From positions 1-64,000 of the forward strand of contig JAJGQC010000633.1 in assembly GCA_021014325.1 (NCBI GenBank): a stretch of DNA of 64,000 bases. The letters are read 5' to 3'. Every line of letters starts with the position of its first letter. Position 1 is the stretch's first letter. The notes under the pieces are model-generated. The model did no database searches. It saw nothing but the letters and a program-made list of their open reading frames with translations, and was not told the DNA's origin. This document shows, piece after piece, positions 53,326-64,000 of this stretch. A program made the position numbers and the translations under genes. Origin of the DNA: Plazaster borealis (lineage: Eukaryota > Echinodermata > Asteroidea > Forcipulatida > Labidiasteridae).

Positions 53326-56300
53326 TTCCCAGACCAAATAGGACCAACTTTAACGCCTAAATTGATCAAATCTCCTCAAAAGTTGAAGCACAGAGCCCTC
53401 ATGTTCTTGTAGATTGTTATAATTACACAGTCTATTAATTGCATGACCCCCAGAACGTTATTTTTACCATGCCACAACCACGCAAACGTGCCGTGGTTGT
53501 GCCTTCATATGTCCGTTGCAATGTGCATGGTTGTGGAAAGGAATTGGGCTTCATACGTCTGTTCGTGTGTGCAGGGTGCACCACACTAAATAAACTCACA
53601 TAGCAACCAACGCTAAATGCTAAATATTCAAAAATGCTCAAAAAATATTTCAAAGTCTCTCAGCCTCTTGAAAACCAATCAGATATATTTCCCGACAACT
53701 AAACTTAAGATTTCTTTTCAATTTTTCGGCAGGTCAGCGGTGTGGAATTTTCGATAATTTTTTTACCCCAGAAGAAAAACCCCCCAAAATGTGCTTTTTC
53801 ACAAGCCGACTTGCTGCCAGTTTTCATCGAGGCACTGCTCTAATTCCCAGGCCAAATAGGACCAACTTTAACGCCTAAATTTATCAAATCTCCTCAAAAG
53901 TTGAAGCACAGAGCCCTCATGTTCTTGTAGATTGTTATAATTACACAGTCTATTAATTGCATGACCCCCAGAACGTTATTTTTACGAGGCCACAACCACG
54001 CAAATGTGCCGTGGTTGTGGCTTCATATATCCGTTGGAACGTGCATGGTTGTGGAAAGGAATTGGGCTTCATACGTCTGTTCGTGTGTGCAGGGTGCACC
54101 ACACTAAATAAACTCACATAGCAACCAACGCTAAATGCTAAATATTCAAAAATGCTCAAAAAATATTTCAAAGTCTCTCAGCCTCTTGAAAACCAATCAG
54201 ATGTATTTCCAGACAACTAAACTTAAGATTTCTTTTCAATTTTTCGGCAGGTCAGCCGTGTGGAATTTTCGATAATTTTTTTACCCCAGAAGAAAAAAAC
54301 CCCAAATGTGCTTTTTCACAAGCCGACTTGCTGCCTGTTTTCATCGAAGCACTGCTCTAATTCCCAGACCAAATAGGACCAACTTTAACGCCTAAATTGA
54401 TCAAATCTCCTCAAAAGTTGAAGCACAGAGCCCTCATGTTCTTGTAGATTGTTATAATTACACAGTCTATTAATTGCATGACCCCAGAACGTAATTTTAC
54501 CATGCCACAACCACGCAAACGTGCCGTGGTTGTGGCTTCATATCCGTTGCAATGTGCATGGTTGTGGAAAGGAATTGGGCTTCATACGTCTGTTCGTGTG
54601 TGCAGGGTGCACCACACTAAATAAACTCACATAGCAACCAAAGCTAAATGCTAAATATTCAAAAATGCTCAAAAAATATTCCAAAGTCTCTCAGCTTCTT
54701 GAAAACCAATCAGATATATTTCCAGACAACTAAACTTAAGATTTCTTTTCAATTTTTCGGCAGGTCAGCCGTGTGGAATTTTCGATAATTTTTTTACCCC
54801 AGAAGAAAAAACCCCAAAATGTGCTTTTTCACAAGCTGACTTGCTGCCAGTTTTCATCGAGGCACTGCTCTAATTCCCAGACCAAATAGGACCAACTTTA
54901 ACGCCTAAATTTATCAAATCTCCTCAAAAGTTGAAGCACAGAGCCCTCATGTTCTTGTAGATTGTTATAATTACACAGTCTATTAATTGCATGACCCCAG
55001 AACGTTATTTTACCATGCCACAACCACGCAAACGTGCCGTGGTTGTGGCTTCATATCCGTTGCAATGTGCATGGTTGTGGAAAGGAATTGGGCTTCATAC
55101 GTCTGTTCGTGTGTGCAGGGTGCACCACACTAAATAAACTCACATAGCAACCAACGCTAAATGCTAAATATTCAAAAATGCTCAAAAAATATTTCAAAGT
55201 CTCTCAGCCTCTTGAAAACCAATCAGATATATTTCCCGACAACTAAACTTAAGATTTCTTTTCAATTTTTCGGCAGGTCAGCGGTGTGGAATTTTCGATA
55301 ATTTTTACCCCAGAAGAAAAACCCCCAAAATGTGCTTTTCACAAGCCGACTTGCTGCCAGTTTTCATCGAGGCACTGCTCTAATTCCCAGACCAAATAGG
55401 ACCAACTTTAACGCCTAAATTTATCAAATCTCCTCAAAAGTTGAAGCACAGAGCCCTCATGTTCTGGTAGATTGTTATAATTACACAGTCTATTAATTGC
55501 ATGACCCCCAGAACGTTATTTTTACGAATCCACAACCACGCAAACGTGCCGTGATTGTGGCTTCATACATCCGTTGCAATGTGCATGGTTGTGGAAAGGA
55601 ATTGGGCTTCATACGTCTGTTCGTGTGTGCAGGGTGCACCACACTAAATAAACTCACATAGCAACCAACGCTAAATGCTAAATATTCAAAAATGCTCAAA
55701 AAATATTTCAAAGTCTCTCAGCCTCTTGAAAACCAATCAGATGTATTTCCAGACAACTAAACTTAAGATTTCTTTTCAATTTTTCGGCAGGTCAGCCGTG
55801 TGGAATTTTCGATAATTTTTTTACCCCAGAAGAAAAAAAACCCAAATGTGCTTTTTCACAAGCCGACTTGCTGCCTGTTTTCATCGAAGCACTGCTCTAA
55901 TTCCCAGACCAAATAGGACCAACTTTAACGCCTAAATTGATCAAATCTCCTATAAACTTGAAGCACAGGGCCCTCATGTTCTTGTAGATTGTTATAATAG
56001 CACAGTCTATTAATTGCATGACCCCCAGAACGTAATTTTTACCATGCCACAACCACGCAAACGTGCCGTGGTTGTGGCTTTATATCCGTTGCAATGTGCA
56101 TGGTTGTGGAAAGGAATTGGGCTTCATACGTCTGTTCGTGTGTGCAGGGTGCACCACACTAAATAAACTCACATAGCAACCAAAGCTAAATGCTAAATAT
56201 TCAAAAATGCTCAAAAAATATTTCAAAGTCTCTCAGCTTCTTGAAAACCAATCAGATATATTTCCAGACAACTAAACTTAAGATTTCTCTTCATTTTTTC

Positions 56301-57856
56301 GGCAGGTCAGCCGTGTGGAATTTTCGATAATTTTTTTACCCCAGAAGAAAAAAACCCCAAAATGTGCTTTTTCACAAGCCGACTTGCTGCCAGTTTTCAT
56401 CGAGGCACTGCTCTAATTCCCAGACCAAATAGGACCAACTTTAACGCCTAAATTTATCAAATCTCCTCAAAAGTTGAAGCACAGAGCCCTCATGTTCTTG
56501 TAGATTGTTATAATTACACAGTCTATTAATTGCATGACCCCCAGAACGTTATTTTTACCATGCCACAACCACGCAAACGTGCCGTGGTTGTGGCTTCATA
56601 TGTCCGTTGCAATGTGCATGGTTGTGGAAAGGAATTGGGCTTCATACGTCTGCTCGTGTGTGCAGGGTGCACCACACTAAATAAACTCACATAGCAACCA
56701 AAGCTAAATGCTAAATATTCAAAAATGCTCAAAAAATATTTCAAAGTCTCTCAGCCTCTTGAAAACCAATCAGATATATTTCCCGACAACTAAACTTAAG
56801 ATCTCTTTTCAATTTTTCGGCAGGTCAGCCGTGTGGAATTTTCGATAATTTTTTTACCCCAGAAGAAAAAAACCCCAAATGTGCTTTTTCACAAGCCGAC
56901 TTGCTGCCTGTTTTCATCGAGGCACTGCTCTAATTCCCAGACCAAATAGGACCAACTTTAACGCCTAAATTTATCAAATCTCCTCAAAAGTTGAAGCACA
57001 GAGCCCTCATGTTCTTGTAGATTGTTATAATAACACAGTCTATTAATTGCATGACCCCCAGAACGTAATTTTTACCATGCCACAACCACTCAAACGTGCC
57101 GTGGTTGTGGCTTCATATATCCGTTGCAATGTGCATGGTTGTGGAAAGGAATTGGGCTTCATACGTCTGTTCGTGTGTGCAGGGTGCACCACACTAAATA
57201 AACTCACATAGCAACCAACGCTAAATGCTAAATATTCAAAAATGCTCAAAAAATATTTCAAAGTCTCTCAGCCTCTTGAAAACCAATCAGATATATTTCC
57301 CGACAACTAAACTTAAGATTTCTTTTCAATTTTTCGGCAGGTCAGCGGTGTGGAATTTTCGATAATTTTTTTACCCCAGAAGAAAAACCCCCCAAAATGT
57401 GCTTTTTCACAAGCCGACTTGCTGCCAGTTTTCATCGAGGCACTGCTCTAATTCCCAGGCCAAATAGGACCAACTTTAACGCCTAAATTTATCAAATCTC
57501 CTCAAAAGTTGAAGCACAGAGCCCTCATGTTCTTGTAGATTGTTATAATAACACAGTCTATTAATTGCATGACCCCCAGAACGTAATTTTTACCATGCCA
57601 CAACCACGCAAACGTGCCGTGGTTGTGGCTTCATATCCGTTGCAATGTGCATGGTTGTGGAAAGGAATTGGGCTTCATACGCCTGTTCGTGTGTGCAGGG
57701 TGCACCACACTAAATAAACTCACATAGCAACCAAAGCTAAATGCTAAATATTCAAAAATGCTCAAAAAATATTTCAAAGTCTCTCAGCTTCTTGAAAACC
57801 AATCAGATATATTTCCAGACAACTAAACTTAAGATTTCATTTCAATTTTTCGGCAG

Positions 57857-57969
57857 GTCAGCCGTGTGGAATTTTCGATAATTTTTTTACCCCAGAAGAA
57901 AAAAGACCCATAAAATGTGCTTTTTCACAAGCCGACTTGCTGCCAGTTTTCATCGAGGCACTGCTCTAA
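57857..57969 (+). pseudogene. Exon-like segment in an internal satellite unit (intact frame)
   Basis: Same length and frame as the copy in unit 1, with PCGIFDN in place of PFGIVDN and an unchanged TPEEKRPIKC part. It is the only other unit that keeps the AGACCCATAAAATG version. Confidence 0.5.
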
Positions 57970-60900
57970 TTCCCAGACCAAATAGGACCAACTTTAACGC
58001 CTAAATTGATCAAATCTCCTCAAAAGTTGAAGCACAGAGCCCTCATGTTCTTGTAGATTGTTATAATTACACAGTCTATTAATTGCATGACCCCCAGAAC
58101 GTTATTTTTACGATGCCACAACCACGCAAACGTGCCGTGGTTGTGGCTTCATATGTCCGTTGCAATGTGCATGGTTGTGGAAAGGAATTGGGCTTCATAC
58201 GTCTGTTCGTGTGTGCAGGGTGCACCACACTAAATAAACTCACATAGCAACCAACGCTAAATGCTAAATATTCAAAATGCTCAAAAATATTTCAAAGTCT
58301 CTCAGCCTCTTGAAAACCAATCAGATATATTTCCCGACAACTAAACTTAAGATTTCTTTTCAATTTTTCGGCAGGTCAGCGGTGTGGAATTTTCGATAAT
58401 TTTTTTACCCCAGAAGAAAAACCCCCCAAAATGTGCTTTTTCACAAGCCGACTTGCTGCCAGTTTTCATCGAGGCACTGCTCTAATTCCCAGGCCAAATA
58501 GGACCAACTTTAACGCCTAAATTTATCAAATCTCCTTAAAAGTTGAAGCACAGAGCCCTCATGTTCTTGTAGATTGTTATAATTACACAGTCTATTAATT
58601 GCATGACCCCCAGAACGTTATTTTTACCATGCCACAACCACGCAAATGTGCCGTGGTTGTGGCTTCATATATCCGTTGGAACGTGCATGGTTGTGGAAAG
58701 GAATTGGGCTTCATACGTCTGTTCGTGTGTGCAGGGTGCACCACACTAAATAAACTCACATAGCAACCAACGCTAAATGCTAAATATTCAAAAATGCTCA
58801 AAAAATATTTCAAAGTCTCTCAGCCTCTTGAAAACCAATCAGATGTATTTCCAGACAACTAAACTTAAGATTTATTTTCAATTTTTCGGCAGGTCAGCCG
58901 TGTGGAATTTTCGATAATTTTTTTACCCCAGAAGAAAAAAAACCCAAATGTGCTTTTTCACAAGCCGACTTGCTGCCTGTTTTCATCGAAGCACTGCTCT
59001 AATTCCCAGACCAAATAGGACCAACTTTAACGCCTAAATTGATCAAATCTCCTCAAAAGTTGAAGCACAGAGCCCTCATGTTCTTGTAGATTGTTATAAT
59101 TACACAGTCTATTAATTGCATGACCCCCAGAACGTAATTTTTACCATGCCACAACCACGCCAACGTGCCGTGGTTGTGGCTTCATATCCGTTGCAATGTG
59201 CATGGTTGTGGAAAGGAATTGGGCTTCATACGTCTGTTCGTGTGTGCAGGGTGCACCACACTAAATAAACTCACATAGAAACCAAAGCTAAATGCTAAAT
59301 ATTCAAAAATGCTCAAAAAATATTTCAAAGTCTCTCAGCCTCTTGAAAACCAATCACATGTATTTCCAGACAACTAAACTTCAGATTTCGTTTCAATTTT
59401 TCGGCAGGTCAGCCGTGTGGAATTTTCGATAATTTTTTTACCCCAGAAGAAAAAAACCCCAAATGTGCTTTTTCACAAGCCGACTTGCTGCCAGTTTTCA
59501 TCGAGGCACTGCTCTAATTCCCAGACCAAATAGGACCAACTTTAACGCCTAAATTTATCAAATCTCCTCAAAAGTTGAAGCACAGAGCCCTCATGTTCTT
59601 GTAGATTGTTATAATAACACAGTGTATTAATTGCATGACCCCCAGAACGTAATTTTTACGATGCCACAACCACGCAAACGTGCCGTGGTTGTGGCTTCAT
59701 ATATCCGTTGCAATGTGCATGGTTGTGGAAAGGAATTGGGCTTCATACGTCTGTTCGTGTGTGCAGGGTGCACCACACTAAATAAACTCACATAGCAACC
59801 AACGCTAAATGCTAAATATTCAAAAATGCTCAAAAAATATTTCAAAGTCTCTCAGCCTCTTGAAAACCAATCAGATATATTTCCCGACAACTAAACTTAA
59901 GATTTCTTTTCAATTTTTCGGCAGGTCAGCGGTGTGGAATTTTCGATAATTTTTTTACCCCAGAAGAAAAACCCCCAAAATGTGCTTTTTCACAAGCCGA
60001 CTTGCTGCCAGTTTTCATCGAGGCACTGCTCTAATTCCCAGGCCAAATAGGACCAACTTTAACGCCTAAATTGATCAAATCTCCTCAAAAGTTGAAGCAC
60101 AGAGCCCTCATGTTCTTGTAGATTGTTATAATAACACAGTCTATTAATTGCATGACCCCCAGAACGTAATTTTTACCATGCCACAACCACGCAAACGTGC
60201 CGTGGTTGTGGCTTCATATCCGTTGCAATGTGCATGGTTGTGGAAAGGAATTGGGCTTCATACGCCTGTTCGTGTGTGCAGGGTGCACCACACTAAATAA
60301 ACTCACATAGCAACCAAAGCTAAATGCTAAATATTCAAAAATGCTCAAAAAATATTTCAAAGTCTCTCAGCTTCTTGAAAACCAATCAGATATATTTCCA
60401 GACAACTAAACTTAAGATTTCATTTCAATTTTTCGGCAGGTCAGCCGTGTGGAATTTTCGATAATTTTTTTACCCCAGAAGAAAAAACCCCCAAATGTGC
60501 TTTTTCACAAGCCGACTTGCTGCCAGTTTTCATCGAGGCACTGCTCTAATTCCCAGACCAAATAGGACCAACTTTAACGCCTAAATTTATCAAATCTCCT
60601 CAAAAGTTGAAGCACAGAGCCCTCATGTTCTTGTAGATTGTTATAATTACACAGTCTATTAATTGCATGACCCCCAGAACGTTATTTTTACGATGCCACA
60701 ACCACGCAAACGTGCCGTGGTTGTGGCTTCATATGTCCGTTGCAATGTGCATGGTTGTGGAAAGGAATTGGGCTTCATACGTCTGTTCGTGTGTGCAGGG
60801 TGCACCACACTAAATAAACTCACATAGCAACCAACGCTAAATGCTAAATATTCAAAAATGCTCAAAAAACATTTCAAAGTCTCTCAGCCTCTTGAAAACC

Positions 60901-63900
60901 AATCAGATGTATTTCCAGACAACTAAACTTAAGATTTCTTTTCAATTTTTCGGCAGGTCAGCCGTGTGGAATTTTCGATAATTTTTTTACCCCAGAAGAA
61001 AAAAACCCCAAATGTGCTTTTTCACAAGCCGACTTGCTGCCTGTTTTCATCGAAGCACTGCTCTAATTCCCAGACCAAATAGGACCAACTTTAACGCCTA
61101 AATTGATCAAATCTCCTCAAAAGTTGAAGCACAGAGCCCTCATGTTCTTGTAGATTGTTATAATAACACAGTCTATTAATTGCATGACCCCCAGAACGTA
61201 ATTTTTACCATGCCACAACCACGCAAACGTGCCGTGGTTGTGGCTTCATATCCGTTGCAATGTGCATGGTTGTGGAAAGGAATTGGGCTTCATACGCCTG
61301 TTCGTGTGTGCAGGGTGCACCACACTAAATAAACTCACATAGCAACCAAAGCTAAATGCTAAATATTCAAAAATGCTCAAAAAATATTTCAAAGTCTCTC
61401 AGCTTCTTGAAAACCAATCAGATATATTTCCAGACAACTAAACTTAAGATTTCTTTTCAATTTTTCGGCAGGTCAGCCGTGTGGAATTTTCGATAATTTT
61501 TTTACCCCAGAAGAAAAAACCCCCAAATGTGCTTTTTCACAAGCCGACTTGCTGCCAGTTTTCATCGAGGCACTGCTCTAATTCCCAGACCAAATAGGAC
61601 CAACTTTAACGCCTAAATTTATCAAATCTCCTCAAAAGTTGAAGCACAGAGCCCCTTATGTTCTTGTAGATTGTTATAATTACACAGTCTATTAATTGCA
61701 TGACCCCCAGAACGTTATTTTTACGATGCCACAACCACGCAAACGTGCCGTGGTTGTGGCTTCATATGTCCGTTGCAATGTGCATGGTTGTGGAAAGGAA
61801 TTGGGCTTCATACGTCTGTTCGTGTGTGCAGGGTGCACCACACTAAATAAACTCACATAGCAACCAACGCTAAATGCTAAATATTCAAAAATGCTCAAAA
61901 ACATTTCAAAGTCTCTCAGCCTCTTGAAAACCAATCAGATATATTTCCCGACAACTAAACTTAAGATTTCTTTTCAATTTTTCGGCAGGTCAGCGGTGTG
62001 GAATTTTCGATAATTGTTTTACCCCAGAAGAAAAAAAACCCAAAATGTGCTTTTTCACAAGCCGACTTGCTGCCAGTTTTCATCGAGGCACTGCTCTAAT
62101 TCCCAGGCCAAATAGGACCAACTTTAACGCCTAAATTGATCAAATCTCCTCAAAAGTTGAAGCACAGAGCCCTCATGTTCTTGTAGATTGTTATAATTAC
62201 ACAGTCTATTAATTGCATGACCCCCAGAACGTTATTTTTACGATGCCACAACCACGCAAACGTGCCGTGGTTGTGGCTTCATATGTCCGTTGCAATGTGC
62301 ATGGTTGTGGAAAGGAATTGGGCTTCATACGTCTGTTCGTGTGTGCAGGGTGCACCACACTAAATAAACTCACATAGCAACCAACGCTAAATGCTAAATA
62401 TTCAAAATGCTCAAAAATATTTCAAAGTCTCTCAGCCTCTTGAAAACCAATCAGATATATTTCCCGACAACTAAACTTAAGATTTCTTTTCAATTTTTCG
62501 GCAGGTCAGCGGTGTGGAATTTTCGATAATTTTTACCCCAGAAGAAAAAACCCCAAAATGTGCTTTTTCACAAGCCGACTTGCTGCCAGTTTTCATCGAG
62601 GCACTGCTCTAATTCCCAGACCAAATAGGACCAACTTTAACGCCTAAATTTATCAAATCTCCTCAAAAGTTGAAGCACAGAGCCCTCATGTTCTTGTAGA
62701 TTGTTATAATTACACAGTCTATTAATTGCATGACCCCCAGAACGTTATTTTTACGAGGCCACAACCACGCAAACGTGCCGTGGTTGTGGCTTCATATATC
62801 TGTTGGAACGTGCATGGTTGTGGAAAGGAATTGGGCTTCATACGTTTGTTCGTGTGCAGGGTGCACCACACTAAATAAACTCACATAGCAACCAACGCTA
62901 AATGCTAAATATTCAAAAATGCTCAAAAAATATTTTAAAGTCTCTCAGCCTCTTGAAAACCAATCAGATATATTTCCAGACAACTAAACTTAAGATTTCT
63001 TTTCAATTTTTTGGCAGGTCAGCCGTGTGGAATTTTCGATAATTTTTTTACCCCAGAAGAAAAAAACCCCAAATTTGCTTTTTCACAAGCCGACTTGCTG
63101 CCAGTTTTCATCGAGGCACTGCTCTAATTCCCAGACCAAATAGGACCAACTTTAACGCCTAAATTTATCAAATCTCCTCATAAGTTGAAGCACAGAGCCC
63201 TCATGTTCTTGTAGATTGTTATAATTACACAGTCTATTAATTGCATGACCCCCAGAACGTTATTTTTACGATGCCACAACCACGCAAATGTGCGGTGGTT
63301 GTGGCTTCATATGTCCGTTGCAATGTGCATGGTTGTGGAAAGGAATTGGGCTTCATACGTCTGTTCGTGTGTGCAGGGTGCACCACACTAAATAAACTCA
63401 CATAGCAACCAACGCTAAATGCTAAATATTCAAAAATGCTCAAAAACATTTCAAAGTCTCTCAGCCTCTTGAAAACCAATCAGATATATTTCCCGACAAC
63501 TAAACTTAAGATTTCTTTTCAATTTTTCGGCAGGTCAGCGGTGTGGAATTTTCGATAATTTTTTTACCCCAGAAGAACAAAATCAAAATGTGCTTTACAC
63601 AAGCCGACTTGCTGCCAGTTTTCATCGAGGCACTGCTCTAATTCCCAGGCCAAATAGGACCAACTTTAACGCCTAAATTGATCAAATCTCCTCAAAAGTT
63701 GAAGCACAGAGCCCTCATGTTCTTGTAGATTGTTATAATTACACAGTCTATTAATTGCATGACCCCAGAACGTTATTTTACGATGCCACAACCACGCAAA
63801 CGTGCCGTGGTTGTGGCTTCATATGTCCGTTGCAATGTGCATGGTTGTGGAAAGGAATTGGGCTTCATACGTCTGTTCGTGTGTGCAGGGTGCACCACAC

Positions 63901-64000
63901 TAAATAAACTCACATAGCAACCAACGCTAAATGCCAAATATTCAAAAATGCTCAAAAAATATTTCAAAGTCTCTCAGCCTCTTGAAAACCAATCAGATAT

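Larger units (their letters stand above)
52841..64000. repeat. Satellite array, 517-bp monomer, about 22 units, continues past the window
   Basis: Unit starts (TTATCAAATCTCCTCAAAAG) recur at about 52843, 53362, 53881 and so on every 514-519 bases. Each unit holds, in order: TTAATTGCATGACCCCCAGA, a hairpin CCACAACCACG...CGTGGTTGTGG, CTTCATACGTCTGTTCG, a long AT-rich part, a splice-acceptor-like TTTTTCGGCAG, and an exon-like segment ending at TAA. Units are about 95 percent alike by eye and all in the same orientation. A 2-base deletion in the core (CATATCCG for CATATGTCCG) splits them into types A and B. A 72-codon minus-strand frame is open in type A only and is not considered coding. Confidence 0.95.

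Noticed and set aside
52916..63967. Conserved 72-80 codon minus-strand frame in many satellite units
   Set aside because: It is repeated only because the satellite is repeated. It overlaps the core hairpin, is broken in type B and several A units, and shows no coding-type substitution pattern by eye.
1..64000. CRISPR arrays, bacterial operons, phage or viral genes
   Set aside because: Nothing of this kind was seen; gene structure and repeats are those of an animal nucleus.

Overview
The window is from an animal nuclear genome, most likely an echinoderm and probably a sea star. It has spliced genes with GT-AG introns, AT-rich spacers, tRNA-derived SINEs and a very dense load of short palindromic DNA transposons. 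One of these (start TTAAAGGCACTGGACACG, about 390 bp) I associate from memory with sea-star genomes. The species call rests on that recollection and was not tested.

Layout. 0-4.3 kb: the last five coding exons of a plus-strand MFS transporter resembling lysosomal MFSD8/CLN7; the gene enters from the left. 4.3-11.3 kb: repeats only (SINEs, TTAA-flanked MITEs, a 104-bp tandem repeat). 11.3-15.5 kb: a minus-strand two-exon gene for a protein of about 1,100 residues, with a long disordered N-terminal part carrying an 11-fold 7-residue minisatellite and two C-terminal Cys4 modules resembling ZAD domains. 16-20 kb: MITEs. 20.45-23.75 kb: a complete but frameshifted hAT transposon. 25.3-26.7 kb: one convincing and one weaker first coding exon, both minus strand, downstream exons not found. 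27-30.5 kb: MITEs and SINEs. 30.6-48.3 kb: three minus-strand paralogues derived from pogo/Tigger-type transposases, each with an N-terminal psq/CENP-B helix-turn-helix region, a DDE-like core that has lost catalytic aspartates, and a C-terminal PHD finger. 48.3-52.8 kb: large palindromes, MITEs, and a 1.6-kb stretch built on CAATTGG-type motifs. 52.84-64 kb: about 22 tandem copies of a 517-bp satellite running off the right edge.

The most interesting items are: (1) the clustered, catalytically decayed pogo-PHD paralogues, which look like host genes; (2) the satellite, whose monomer contains what looks like the spliced last exon of a protein gene, still open in only two copies; (3) a foldback DNA-transposon family with perfect 9-bp target duplications; (4) an hAT element and a separate MITE family that share 5-bp target duplications and CAG ends; (5) several clean nested insertions giving a relative order of transposition.

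The genes do not form an operon or an obvious shared pathway. The three PHD paralogues and the ZAD-like gene are plausible chromatin or DNA-binding proteins; the MFS gene is a housekeeping-type membrane transporter.
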